Origin: Marvania coccoides
Lineage: Eukaryota > Chlorophyta > Trebouxiophyceae > Chlorellales > Chlorellaceae
Direction: 5' to 3'
NCBI GenBank assembly: GCA_963854735.1
Contig: OY978097.1
Span: forward strand, 62,001-126,000
DNA: 64,000 nt
Below, piece by piece: positions 42,249 through 53,300 of this stretch (position 1 is the first letter of the stretch; each line of letters starts with the position of its first letter). The notes under the pieces are model-generated. The model was not told where the DNA came from and made no database searches. It saw nothing but the letters and a program-made list of their open reading frames with translations. The translations under genes and the position numbers were made by a program.

Positions 42249-45200
42249 ATGAGTGAGCAAAGCAAGAGGGGAAAGTCCAGCGTCAACAGGCTGAAAGAGC
42301 TGGAACATCAGGTGTGCACTGTCGAATGCATGCGCCTAGAGTCCGTGCAGTTGACCTCCACGCAGGCGAGGATGAAAGGATGTTAAACCTCTTTTCCCCT
42401 GTGGTTTCTTGCAGTGGGAGCAGTACGAGTCCAAAATCGCGCAGCGCAGCGCCTCGCGACTGGGCTCTCGGCGCGATGCGGGCAGCCCCGCAGCAGCTAC
42501 CCCCTCCGGCATGACTGGAATGGAGACTCCCGCCAATCCCTCAGCGGCTGGCCGGTCCTACGCGGGCGTGCCGCGCTCCCCCTTGAACGCTGCGTTCTCC
42601 ATGGCAGCCGTAACCAGCACCACGCCCCTCACGGGCGCCGCCAGAAGCGCAGCTGCCAAGACAACGGCAGTCGGTGATAAAAACAGCCCCCAATCCCCTG
42701 CAGAACGCATTGCTGCGGTGCGTGCTGGCCCAGGGCCCACTCCCGCCCCAGCCCTGCCATTTTTCACCCCCGTCTCCAAGCTCCCAATTACAGCCGCCGC
42801 CACGGGCGCTCCCAGTAATGGTAATAACAGCGACGATGACCCGGCGCTGCAGCAGGCCTCCACCACCTTTCTGCAGCAGGTGCAGCAGCTACAGGGACGG
42901 TACTCTCAGCAGGTGGAGCAACTGCGAGTGGAGGTGCATTCTTTGTCAGAGCAGCGCGACGGGTTGGTTGGTGACGTGACGGCAGCGGCCTCGGCCGCTC
43001 AAGACTTGATCACGCAGCGGACAACGCTGCAGGCGGACCTGCTGCAGACAGCCAGCGAGCTGGAGCGCGCCAGGGAGCGGCTGACTAGCCTGGAGGCTGC
43101 CGCCGCTGCGGAGCACAGCCGGCTGGAGGCCCAGCGCTCCCAAATGTTGGCAGCCATGGACGCCCAGGCGGCAGCTGCCCGAGACCTGCTGGCGGCGGAG
43201 CAGAGCGCAGCGCAGGCGGCGGCTGAGGAGGGCCAAGCGTCGCTGGCGCGCCAGGCGGAGGCTCTGACTGCCCGCGCCGAGCGGCTGGATGAGTCTGCGA
43301 GGGGGTTGGCTGACCGAGATGCCGCCCTTCATGAGCGGGAGCTGGACTTCGAGGCCCAGGTCAGAGATATCACGCAGTCACTGAGAGAGCGAGAGACCAA
43401 GCTCAGCAAGGTGGAGGAGATGGCGGCGGAGCACGTCACCCGCGGGAGGGAGCTGGAGGAGCGCGAAGCGGCAGTGGAAACGGCAGCAGGGGCAGCCGCG
43501 CAGGCCAAGGCTGAGGCAAGCGCTGCTGCTGCTGCTGCAGAGGCGGAGAAGCGCCGTGTGGCGGGAGACAGCGCGGCGCTTGACGCTCGCGTGACTGCTG
43601 CAGAGGCCCGTTTGGCTGCTCGCGAAGCCGAAGTCGAGCGGCGAGAAACAGGGCTGGAGGATGCTGCTAGTCGATTTGAGGAGCTGTGCGAGCAACAGAG
43701 CGAGGCGGACGAGGCTGACCACCGCCGGCTGGCGGAGGAGGCGCAGCAGGTGCAAGCGGCAGCTGCCGTGGCAAAGGCCCAAGCTGAGGCGGCCGAAGCC
43801 AACGAGGCAGCGGCCAGGGAGCGGCTGGCGGCGCTGCGGCGCGACATCCACGACGCAAAGCGCGCCAAAACGGAGGCCATCTCCGCGAAAGCTGCGGCGG
43901 AAGAGGAGATCAGCGCGGCGCAGCGTGCTGCTGCCGAAGCTGCCAAACGCTCCGCTGCGAGGGAGGCTCAGGTGGAAAGGAAGGAAGACGAGCTGGCGGC
44001 TCTGGCTGAGCAGCTGGACCGCCGCGAGGAGAAGCTGCAGAGCGAATTGCAGGCCCTGGCTGCCCGGCAGGCGGACCTGAAACATAGCGAAGAGGTAAAT
44101 ATTGTTATTATTTCACGGTGGTATATTTCGGCATTATAATTGTTTTTTCACAGTTTCGTGATTACAAAACGTGTCAACAGTTTCCAACCAACTCATAAAT
44201 CAATGTTTTGCAGGTATGTGTTGCGGAGGAGGAGAGGCTGCAATTCATTGCCGCCGACCTGCTGTCCGCGCAGTCGCAGCTCGCCACCGCCCGCGACAAG
44301 GCTGCTGCTGATGCCCGCCGCCTCGACGCCGCTCTCACCAAGCTGGAGCGTGATTCCGCAGAGGTGGACGCTCGTGCCGACGACGTTGCCGCTCGCGAGG
44401 CCGCCCTGGAAACAAGGGCAGCAGAGTGGCGCGCAGAAGCCGCCCGTCACGTCAGCGACCGTGAGCGGGTGCTGTCTGAGTACCAGGCTCGACTGGAGCG
44501 CAGGGCTATCGAGGTTGAGGAGGTTCAACGAGCTGTAGTTTCTCGCGAGCGTACCTCCCTGCAGCACGCCCAGGAGCTGGAGAACAAGGCTCGAGCCATC
44601 GATGACAAAGAGCGCAAGGTGTTGAGGGCGCTGGCGGACCGGGAAGCCGCGCTGACCGTGCAGGAGAGCAAGGCTGCCGAGGCGAGGGCGGAGGTGGCCA
44701 AACGCGAAGCTGCCGTGGATTCCGCTGCCGCCAAGCTGTCCAGCGAACAGGAGGCGGCGGAGAAGGAGCGTGAGGCGGCCGCCAAGGCGCAGTCCCAGGC
44801 GAGGTGGGCTCAGACGGACGCTGAGTTGGCGCTGTCTGAGGTGCAAGACGAACGGAGGAGGCTGGAGAAGCGGGAAGCGCGCGTGGCAGAGCTGGAAGCG
44901 GAGACTGAGGTTGTGCATAGGCGCATCACCAAGCAGAGTGCGGAGCTGTCGGCTGCGGTGGAGGCTGCTTGCGAACGTGAAATCCAGGCGGCTGCGGCGC
45001 TCAAGGAAGCTGAAGCGAAGCTGCGGGAGGCCGTGGCGCGCGACGAGGGCCTGGAGGCGGAGCTGGAGAAGCTGGAAGCGGCGGCTGCAGCTGCGGCGGA
45101 GCAGGGCTCAGCTGCCGACGCCGCCGTGCAGCGCTCCAAGCGGGAGCAGGCGCTGGCACATTCCAGTCGCACCGCGCTGGCTGAAGTGGAGCGCGCCCTG

Positions 45201-48200
45201 GACGCTCGCGAGGCCAAGCTGCAGGACAGCTGGCGGGCGCTCACGGCTCGGTTGACGTCTCTATCAGCCGCAACATCCGCCAGCAGCGACTCTAATTCGG
45301 GCGCGGCTGCTTCTTCTGACTCGCTTCTGCACAGCGATGCGTCCCTGTTTGACGATGCTCGCGGTGCGGCAGGGCGGGACCCGTTGCGCCCATTGCCACC
45401 GCTGCCTGAGCCCGACGATGCCTCTCCAGACGGAGCCATCGCCGCCGCCCACCGCCGCCGCATTGAGCTCACCGAGCGTGAAACAGCGTTGCAGCGCTGG
45501 GCCGCCGCCCTCCACCTGGAGGCGTCCCGGCAGGCGGAGGCGGCGCACCGCATTCGCGCCCGAGAATCCAAGCTGGGTACGTCGGAACAGACCACCAGGG
45601 AGGACCGCAGCACCGCGCAGGGCTTGCTGGCTGAAATCACCGCCCGCGAGGCGGAGCTGCACAAGGTGGTTCTGAATCTTGAGGCTGCCGACGCTCGCGT
45701 CAAACGGGAGCGTGCCACCCTCGCCGAGGACCGCTCCGCCCTGGATGAGCGCATCAAAGAGGTGGCAAAGCGCGTGACGGAGCTAGACCAGCGCGAGAAG
45801 CGCGTGAGGGAGGCAGAGACGCTGTGGGGCGATCGCTTGGCAGAGGTGCAAGAGCGGGAGGCGGCAGCGTCAGAAGCGCAGCGCCGCGCAGAACGCCAAC
45901 AACACGCGCTAGAGGTGCGGGAAGCAATACTGGTGGAGCGGGAGGCGACGGCAGGCGAAGCGCGCTCCTCCGCTGCCGTCCAGCTCACTCGGTTGGAAGC
46001 CACCGAGAAGGAGTTGGCGCAGCGTGCCAAGGCGCTTGCCGCTGCGGAGGCCGAGGTGGATCGCACTCGCGCTGAGGCGCAGCGTGAGCGTGAGGACGCG
46101 GCCACAGCGCATGCAGAAGCCCGCGTGCGGCTGGTGGCTGCCGAGGAGCGGTCCTCTCAGCTGACGGCCCTGTCTGACGAACTTGAAGGGCGACTGGCGG
46201 AGGCTGCAGGGGTGGAGGATCGGCTGCGTACCATCAAGGCTCTGGAACGGGAGCTTGCTGCCAAGGAGGAGACGCTGAAGCTGCGGGAAGAGAGCGCAGA
46301 CCGGCAGGCTGCCGCTGTGTCTGCGGCTGGCGAGGAGCTGGAGGCAGACGAGGAGCGGGTGCGCATGGCTGCTGCGGCGCTGGAGGAGCGTGAGGTGGCG
46401 GCGCACGAGGTGGAGGCGCAGCTGCAGCGCAAGTTGGAGCGGGCAGAGGCGGCAGAGGAGAGGGCAAAGAGCAGGGAGGCAGAGCTGGCGGCGCTGGCCG
46501 AAGACCTGGCGGCCCAGCGCACCCAGCTAGTAAGCATTCGATAATTACAACCAATTAAATTTTGTACTTCTGTTTCTTATAAACACATTATCATCGTTCC
46601 CCCGTCTTCTTCTTGTAGGACTCCGAGCACCAGGCGGTGGCCAAGCTGCGGGAGGAGCTGACGGACGCCCAATGCCGCGCCGACGACGCCCTAGGCCGCG
46701 CCTCCCAGGTGTGCGACCGCGAGAGCGACGTGGCAGCCCGCGAGGCAGCGCTGGTACGGAGGGAGGTGGCGGTGACAGCAGCAGAGGCTGACGTGACGCA
46801 ACTGCTGCGTGAGGCCGAGGGGGTGGCGCTCCGCGAAGTTGCGGTGGTGGATCAGGAGCGGGAAGTCGCTGCTGCACGCGAGGAGCTCGCTGAGGCCCGC
46901 CGGGAAATCAAAGAGGTGCAGCGGCGGGCTGCGGCGCTGGACGAGCGAGAACAGAGGGTGAAGCGGTCCGAAGAGGAGCTGAGGGAGGCTCGTGCCCAAG
47001 TGGAGGCTTCCTCGAGCGCTGCCGCGGCTGCTGCTGCTGAGGCTGAGGCCCTGCGTGAGCAAGCGTCTGCCGCCAAGCAGGCAGCCGAGGCCAAGCTGGC
47101 GGAGTCCCAGCGGCTGGCTGAAGTCGCTGAAGACAAGAGCCGCGCTGCCTCCGAGCGCCTGGCTGCCGCAGAGTCCAAGCTGGAGCAGGCTCGACGGGAC
47201 GAGGATGCCTTGGTTGAGGAAGTGCTCACCCTGGAGGCTCTGCAGAAGCAGCTGGAGGCCAAAGAGGCGGATCTGGTGTCGAACTCGACGGCGGTGCGTG
47301 GCGCCATGTCGCGCCTGCAGTCTGAGCAGGCTGCCTGGGCTGAGGGCGCGCCCCAGCGACAGGAGGCGGAGCGGCGACACTCTGCCCTGGTGGCAGAGGC
47401 AGACCGCATCGAGTCCAAGGCTGCTGCCGCCAGGGAGGACCTGCAGGAGGCGGCTGCCCTGCAGAAGCAGCTGCTGCAGCGGGAGCGGGAGCTGGCAGCG
47501 CAAGGGGTCGCCCTTGCCAAAGACTCATCAGACGCTAACGCTCGCGCTCGCGAGGCCGCAACGGCGCTGGCCCAGGCCAAGGCCTCCCAGCAGGTGGCGC
47601 AGAAGGTGCGAGACGATGCGGCGGCGGCGGAGTCTCGGGCACGCGAAGCTCAGACGCGGGCCGACCAGCAGCTGCGGGCGCAGGAGGCCCGAGAAGCGGA
47701 ACTTCGCGCTGCAGAAGTCGAAGTGGGGCAGCTGCGGCAGCGCGCTGAGGGGATGGCGGATCAGGAGGCCCGCCTGCGAACTGCAGAGCGCCATCTGGCC
47801 TCCCGCGAAACTGCGCTGGCGGAGCAAAAAGAAGACGTTGGCAGATTATTAGCTGAAGCTGAGCGCCGCGCTGCGTCGGTCAAGGAGCGCGTTCGCGCTG
47901 CTGACGCGCGTGAAGCTGAGCTGGACGCCCGCCAGACGGAGCTGCTTGCCAGAGTTGAGACTGCCACCGAGGAGGTTGAGAGCCGGCGGCGGGAATCTGC
48001 AGCCGCCGAGGCCGCTGCCACCGCCGCCTGGGCCAAGCTGGCTGACCGGGAGGAAGCCATATCTCGGCGAGAGACTGAAGCGCAAGAGTTCAGAGCGTCT
48101 GAGGTTGCCATCAGAGAGGAGGAGCTGGCTGCCGCCACGCAACGCCTGCAGAGCGTGCGCAAAGAGGTGGAGGAAGCGCAGCGCGCGGCCCGGGTCAGCG

Positions 48201-49147
48201 CGCACGACACCGCTGATGAGGTGGTGAGTTATTGGTTGTATTGGGTTCTTGATTATTTGCAGGCTTTGGGCTGGGGGGGAGTGTTTCTTGAATAACACAA
48301 TTTCATTTCAATAGTTATACGTTTGGGTTTGCAGGTCTCTAGGGCGCGATCTGAGGCTGACGCGCTGGTGCAGCAGGCGCACGAAGAGTTGCGGCGCACC
48401 CGCGCTGAGCTTGCAGCAGAGCGCTCAGCGTTGCACGACGCCGAGGCAGCGCTGCACCGACGAGAGCTCACCTCAGAAACCGCCGCAGCAGACGCAGCAG
48501 CAGCCAGGGAGGAGGCTGCAGCCGAGTTCCGCCGTGCTGAGGAGTCTCGGTGCATTCTGGCTGAGCGTGAGCGTCTAGCCTCCACGCGTGAGGAGGTGCT
48601 GTCATCCCGCGAGGCAGAGGTGCAGCAGCGGATGGCAGAGCTGGAGCGCGCTGAAGCCTCGGTGGCGCAGCTGATGCGGCGGTTCCACCTTGACTGCAGT
48701 GGCGGTGGCGCACACTCCAGCGGCGGCGCTCTGGCGAGGTCAGAAACCCACGGTAGCAATGACGGGGCTGCAGCAGCCCCTATCAGCAATGCCACGGCCG
48801 AGATGCAGCCTCTGCACGATGCCGTTGCCCAGGGAGCGGTGAGGGTGCAGCGCCTTGAGGGCATCGTTCGAGCGATATCTCACGGCGGGGCAGTGGATCC
48901 TGGGTCCATTGCAGCAGCCCAGCGCAGCGTGGCGGCGCTGCGGGAGGGGCTGGAGGAGCTGCAGGAGGGGCTGCAGCGGCTGACGCTGCGGTGCCAACAG
49001 GACGGCGCATGGTCGGTAGGCAGCCTGGTGGTAATGTTGGCCGAGGAGAGGGAAAGGGTGCGCATTTGGGAGGCGGCGCTAGGGCGGGGCCTTGAGGAGG
49101 TGGTGGCCATGCAGCGGGCGGCACTGGCAAGGTCGTCAGGGCAGTAA
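42249..49147 (+). CDS. Giant Ala/Glu/Arg-rich coiled-coil protein, about 2158 aa
   Basis: The model has exons 42249-42311, 42415-44094, 44214-46529, 46619-48223 and 48335-49147, all introns in phase 0. Residues 1-21 are basic (MSEQSKRGKSSVNRLKELEH) and lead into WEQYESKIAQRS. A Ser/Ala/Pro-rich stretch follows to about residue 160. From about 165 to 2000 the protein is almost continuous coiled coil, full of REAEL, ERREA and AREA-type units, broken once by a Ser/Asp/Pro spacer at about 940-1000 (near 45260-45440). The last 150 residues mix helices with Gly/Ser spacers. No motor, kinase or membrane segment is seen. Rootletin-, golgin- or centrosome-type scaffolds look like this, but I do not recognise an orthologue. 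Confidence 0.8.
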
Positions 49148-49569
49148 TCCATAGCCGATTTTGATACAAAAAATATGCATGATGTGATTCAGCGTTGGCG
49201 TGTAGAATGGACGCGCTAATTCCGCCAGGCTTGCTCATATACACGTCCCTGTGCCGAATGGAGGAGCTGCCTATCGCAATATTGAGGCACTCAGACATCA
49301 AACGGGTTTTTTACACGGCAGAGAGCCCCAATATATGCCACAGGGCATAGTCGGCACCAAAAATATTTGATACATATGGGCTACCAGCTGACGAGGTCCT
49401 TACTACGTGTGTTGGCGTATTCGCCAGGACGTACTCAGGCGACCGCGTACATTAGGTTTAAAATAATAATAAAATGGTGTATTTATAAACGTGTACACGC
49501 TCATAAAAGTAAAGAGAGACACTAGAAACATTCATTAATTTGGAGAAGCAGTTGGTTGAGTGAGAAAAA
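49148..49569. other. Intergenic, 422 bp
   Basis: AT-rich DNA after the coiled-coil gene; presumably its 3' UTR and the downstream side of the degenerate ORF on the other strand. No feature is recognised. Confidence 0.45.
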
Positions 49570-49929
49570 TCAACTTCCGCCGCCGCTGCTTCCTGCATAA
49601 TACGCCTTATAAAATGACGCTAAGCCGCACGATGCAGCATGCTGGCTCTTGTAGGCCTCGAGGTCGGCAATGGCAGCTTGCAGTTTCTCTGCGGTCACCA
49701 CCCGCCTCGGTACTCATTCCAATCGGTTTGTTTCCCGGCAGGCGTCTTGCAAAATCGCATTGAACAGTGCTGTTGCCACACACTTGTGCGCTACTCCGCC
49801 CCTCTTGATGCGTTGAAACAAGCGCACGAAAACGTCGGCATTCAAAACTTCTGTCAGCTCCCCTCCAACTATGCCATTTTGGCTCTTGCTGCTGCCACTT
49901 TCTCCTCCTTCCGCCCCAAGACATGCCAC
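49570..49929 (-). pseudogene. Gene fragment with one in-frame TGA (possible pseudogene)
   Basis: On the minus strand a frame encodes about 71 codons (49929-49717, including LNADVFVRLFQRIKRGGVAH and CVATALFNAILQDACRETNR), meets TGA at 49716-49714, and continues in the same frame for 47 more codons. The second part includes VVTAEKLQAAIADLEAYKSQ and ends SGGGS at a TGA at 49572-49570. Both halves have coding-like helix character and GC above the surrounding DNA. No GT or GC donor and acceptor of credible spacing would remove the TGA. Upstream the frame closes in AT-rich sequence without a plausible start. A decayed gene, an assembly error, a missed exon structure or a selenocysteine codon are all possible. 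Family not recognised. Confidence 0.4.
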
Positions 49930-50326
49930 GCATCATCAATTCTCTCTCTCTAAATTATAGGAAAGGAATCTCCTTTGGGAGATGTTTGATGTTTCTTACA
50001 AATCAAATTTAAAAAGCTCGGCCAAATTGCCCAAATTGCAAGTTGAGTCGTTTCTTTGTTACTGAAAGTGCATGATTTGATTTTATATATTTTATTATTT
50101 CGCTGATGACACGTACATTGGGTGATCATCAAAAATTCCGGAACAGTCAAATTTTTGGGTCGTTTGTGCATAGTCAAGCCATTGAAATCTACAATGTGCA
50201 TAAGACGACCTTGTTAAATAGGCTACCCACCCATCAGCTCCAATCAGCATCAAAAATATTTTGCAAAATTAAATCGATCAACCAAGGGGACTAGATGATT
50301 CGCCGTATTGCACATCGATAATCTAA
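49930..50326. other. Upstream region of Dicer, about 400 bp
   Basis: AT-rich DNA (about 65-70 percent AT by eye) before the Dicer start. It must contain the Dicer promoter and 5' leader. No element is assigned. Confidence 0.4.
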
Positions 50327-53300
50327 ATGAAAAAACCAATCGGTCAAATGGAGGCGGCCCGGGTCGCAAAGGGGGCTCAGCCTTCTGCTGCCGCTCCGCC
50401 AAAGCAACCACCGCTGGATGGGAACAGGAAAAGGGGAGGCGAGGCCCCCAAGCCCACTGACACCTTTATCCCCCGCGCTTACCAGCTGGAGATCGTGGAG
50501 ATGGCCAAAATCAGCAACATCGTAGCTTACCTGGACACCGGGGCCGGCAAAACCTTCATCTCAGTCCTGCTGCTACGGCACCGCCTGGAGGCCCACCTGG
50601 CAGCCGCAGAGGCCGCCAGAGAAGCTGGGGAAGACCGCTCGGCGTCTCTGCCGTGGAAATCGGTGTTTTTGGCGCCACAGGTGGCGCTGGTGGAGCAGCA
50701 AGCAGCGGTGCTGGCGCGGCACCTTCCAGCACGGGTACAAAAATTCGTGGGGGTGGACATTGAGCGCTGGAACTCGGACATCTACGTGTCCAAGTGAGTG
50801 ACAGATACCAGGCCTTCAATTTCATCATGCAGCGGCGGTAGATGGCTAGGATTAAGGATTTTAGATATATTTTTTCCACTCCCGTTACTCCCTATTTATG
50901 TCTACCAATTCTGTTTGCTTTCAGCTGGCGCAAGGCTCTCGGCGACCTGGACGTGCTGGTTGCAACGCCGCAGATTGTGGTGGACATGCTGAGCCGTGCT
51001 GTGGTGCCCGGCCTGCATGTTTTCGACCTGATAGTATTTGACGAGGCGCACCACTGCAAGGGCGGCCACCCCTACAACCGGATAATGGACTGGTACAGAC
51101 AGTGCAAAGAGGGTGAGCTGCGCATTTCATCGAACTACTAAAAAAAGATAAAACCTTTAACAGCGTGATAGTTAGTCATATTGAATTTCGTGATTATTTC
51201 TCCCACGCAACACTCTACTATTGATCGACTTTAAATTCCTCGCGCAGATCGGCGTCCTCGCATCTTCGGGATGAGCGCCGCCCCTGCCGGTGCCGGCGCC
51301 TCCAAGTTCCACCGTCTCTCTGCCAGCCTGATGCAGCTGCAGACCAACATGGACAGCAAAGTAGTGACTGTGGCCGACCGAACTTCTTTGGAGGAGGTGG
51401 TGCCGCAGCCAGAGCTGGAGGTTGTTCGATACCCCCCACACATCCTGCTGGCGGTGCCGGACCTGGCGAGCCTGGAATCTGCCATCGAGCACGCCATCGC
51501 CAGGCTGGAGATAGCAGTAGCCATAGCCCAGTGAGTGATGTATTTTTGTTTTAAAATCTATGTTTATTTCTTTCTTTAACGCACAGTAGTATTGCATAGT
51601 ATTGCGCACCACACTGACATGCTGTTGTTGTTGTTTTGCTGTTCTTTTGGCCAATTGGTTGAAATTGGTTTAACTTAAAATATGGTTAATTTTTTTTCTC
51701 TGGCAGTCTGCGGTGGAATGCTGGGCTGGAGGTTGCGATTGGGTGGTCTGCAAGCGCTGACGCCTTTTTCGCTGCATTTGAGCCGGGAGCCCCGCGCTTC
51801 AAGGTGGCGCGCATGAAAGATGCCATGCGCAGCATCCTCCACGTGCTCCAGGCAAGACATCGTTCATATCGTTAGTTGATTATTGTTCCACCTCAAAGAA
51901 ATCAATCTTTTTTTCAACAACGCCCACTTTTATCTTTGCGTAATTCACGCAGAACGTCGGCGCGTACGGCGCGGCCTGCTCCACCCTGGACGCTCTCAAG
52001 TGGCTCAGTGCCGGCGCCCCAGACCCCAGAAGCGACCCCTACGAGAACACATGCAGAGCAACAAAATCAGCGACAGGGTGCCAGGGAGCAAAAACCTCAC
52101 CGCCCGGCGCCGCTGCCTCCACGCCGTGGGCGCCAGCTGGAGGCAGTACAACCCGGCAGGTTGGGCAGTACGCCGACCTGCGCGTTCAGGCGGAAGCTGC
52201 TGGCATTGAGTGGGCAGAGGTGGATGAAATTAATCGAACCAGCTGGCTGTCCACGCTGGACCTAATCAGAGCTTTCGTGGCGCTGTTCTGCGGGCTGCAC
52301 GGCGCTGGAGGGGCCGGGGGCGGCGGCACGTCGGCGGCTGCAGCGGCCACGGCAGCGTTGGCTGACGCAGAGGCTTGCTTGGCGAGAAACAGGCCGCTGG
52401 GGCATCTCCCCCTGCGCGTGATGGATGCAGTGTTGCGCACGGTGAGAGCCCGGGACTTGGAGTTCAGCCTGGCGGCGTCTGCCGCCAAGGCCAGCGATCA
52501 CCACCGCCAGCGTTTTTCATTTCCGCTGGTGGCCCCCAAAGTCGCGACCCTGGTGGAGGTGCTGCAGCGGTACCGCACCGCAGCGACAGCAGCCAACGCC
52601 CCGCAGCAGCGGTGGAGCGGCATCGTGTTTGCGCAGCAGCGGCTGGCGGTGATGGCGCTCGGTTCCTTGCTGAAGGAGCTGGCCGAGTGCGGGGCAGCTG
52701 AAGGGCTGGCTGTGCACCCCTTCATGGCGCAGGGCTCGGCGTTCGGGGCCATGAAGTTCATGCCGGAGGACCAGGCAGCCATTCTGCGGCGCTTCAAGAT
52801 GGGGGACCTCAACCTGCTCATTAGCACCTCAGGTAACAACAAGACTAGTCGGTATTAAGACGTTTATATATATATTTTTGAACTGCACTCTCTCTCTCTC
52901 TCTCTCTCTCTCGTATTCCTTCCTTCTTCCCTAGTATAATCTCAAGAAAAAAAATGTTGAACTGCAGTCGCTGAGGAGGGCATCGATGTGAAGACCTGCC
53001 AGCTGGTTGTGCGATTCGACCCCGCCCCCACCGCCCAAGCGTTCCACCAAAGCAGGGGCAGAGCACGCGCAGCAGGCAGTCACCTGGTGGCCCTTGTGGA
53101 GGCTGGCAACGAGGTGCAGGAGGCGGCAGTACAGCGCATGGCAGAGTACCAACACATGATGAGGCGGGCGGCGTTGGACAACGTCGCTGGCCTGGGGGAG
53201 GCTGTGGGGGCCGAGGGCGAGGAGGCGGAGAGCTACAGCGCTGAGGATGACGAGATGGGAGAGGAAGACGGCCCGGAGTGGGCAGCTGAGGGAGAGGGGC

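Noticed and set aside
44810..46105. A 431-codon open frame on the minus strand inside the coiled-coil gene
   Set aside because: It is an antisense shadow of GC-rich GAG/GCG/CGC codons; its translation is Ala/Ser/Arg low complexity with no motif. Similar antisense frames at 43329-43946 and 46852-47580 have the same cause.
51852..51875. Canonical GT donor for Dicer intron 4 (GTTAGT at about 51871)
   Set aside because: Using it would add RHRSYR-like codons and break the frame to exon 5; the CAG/GCAAGA site keeps the frame and a clean joint.
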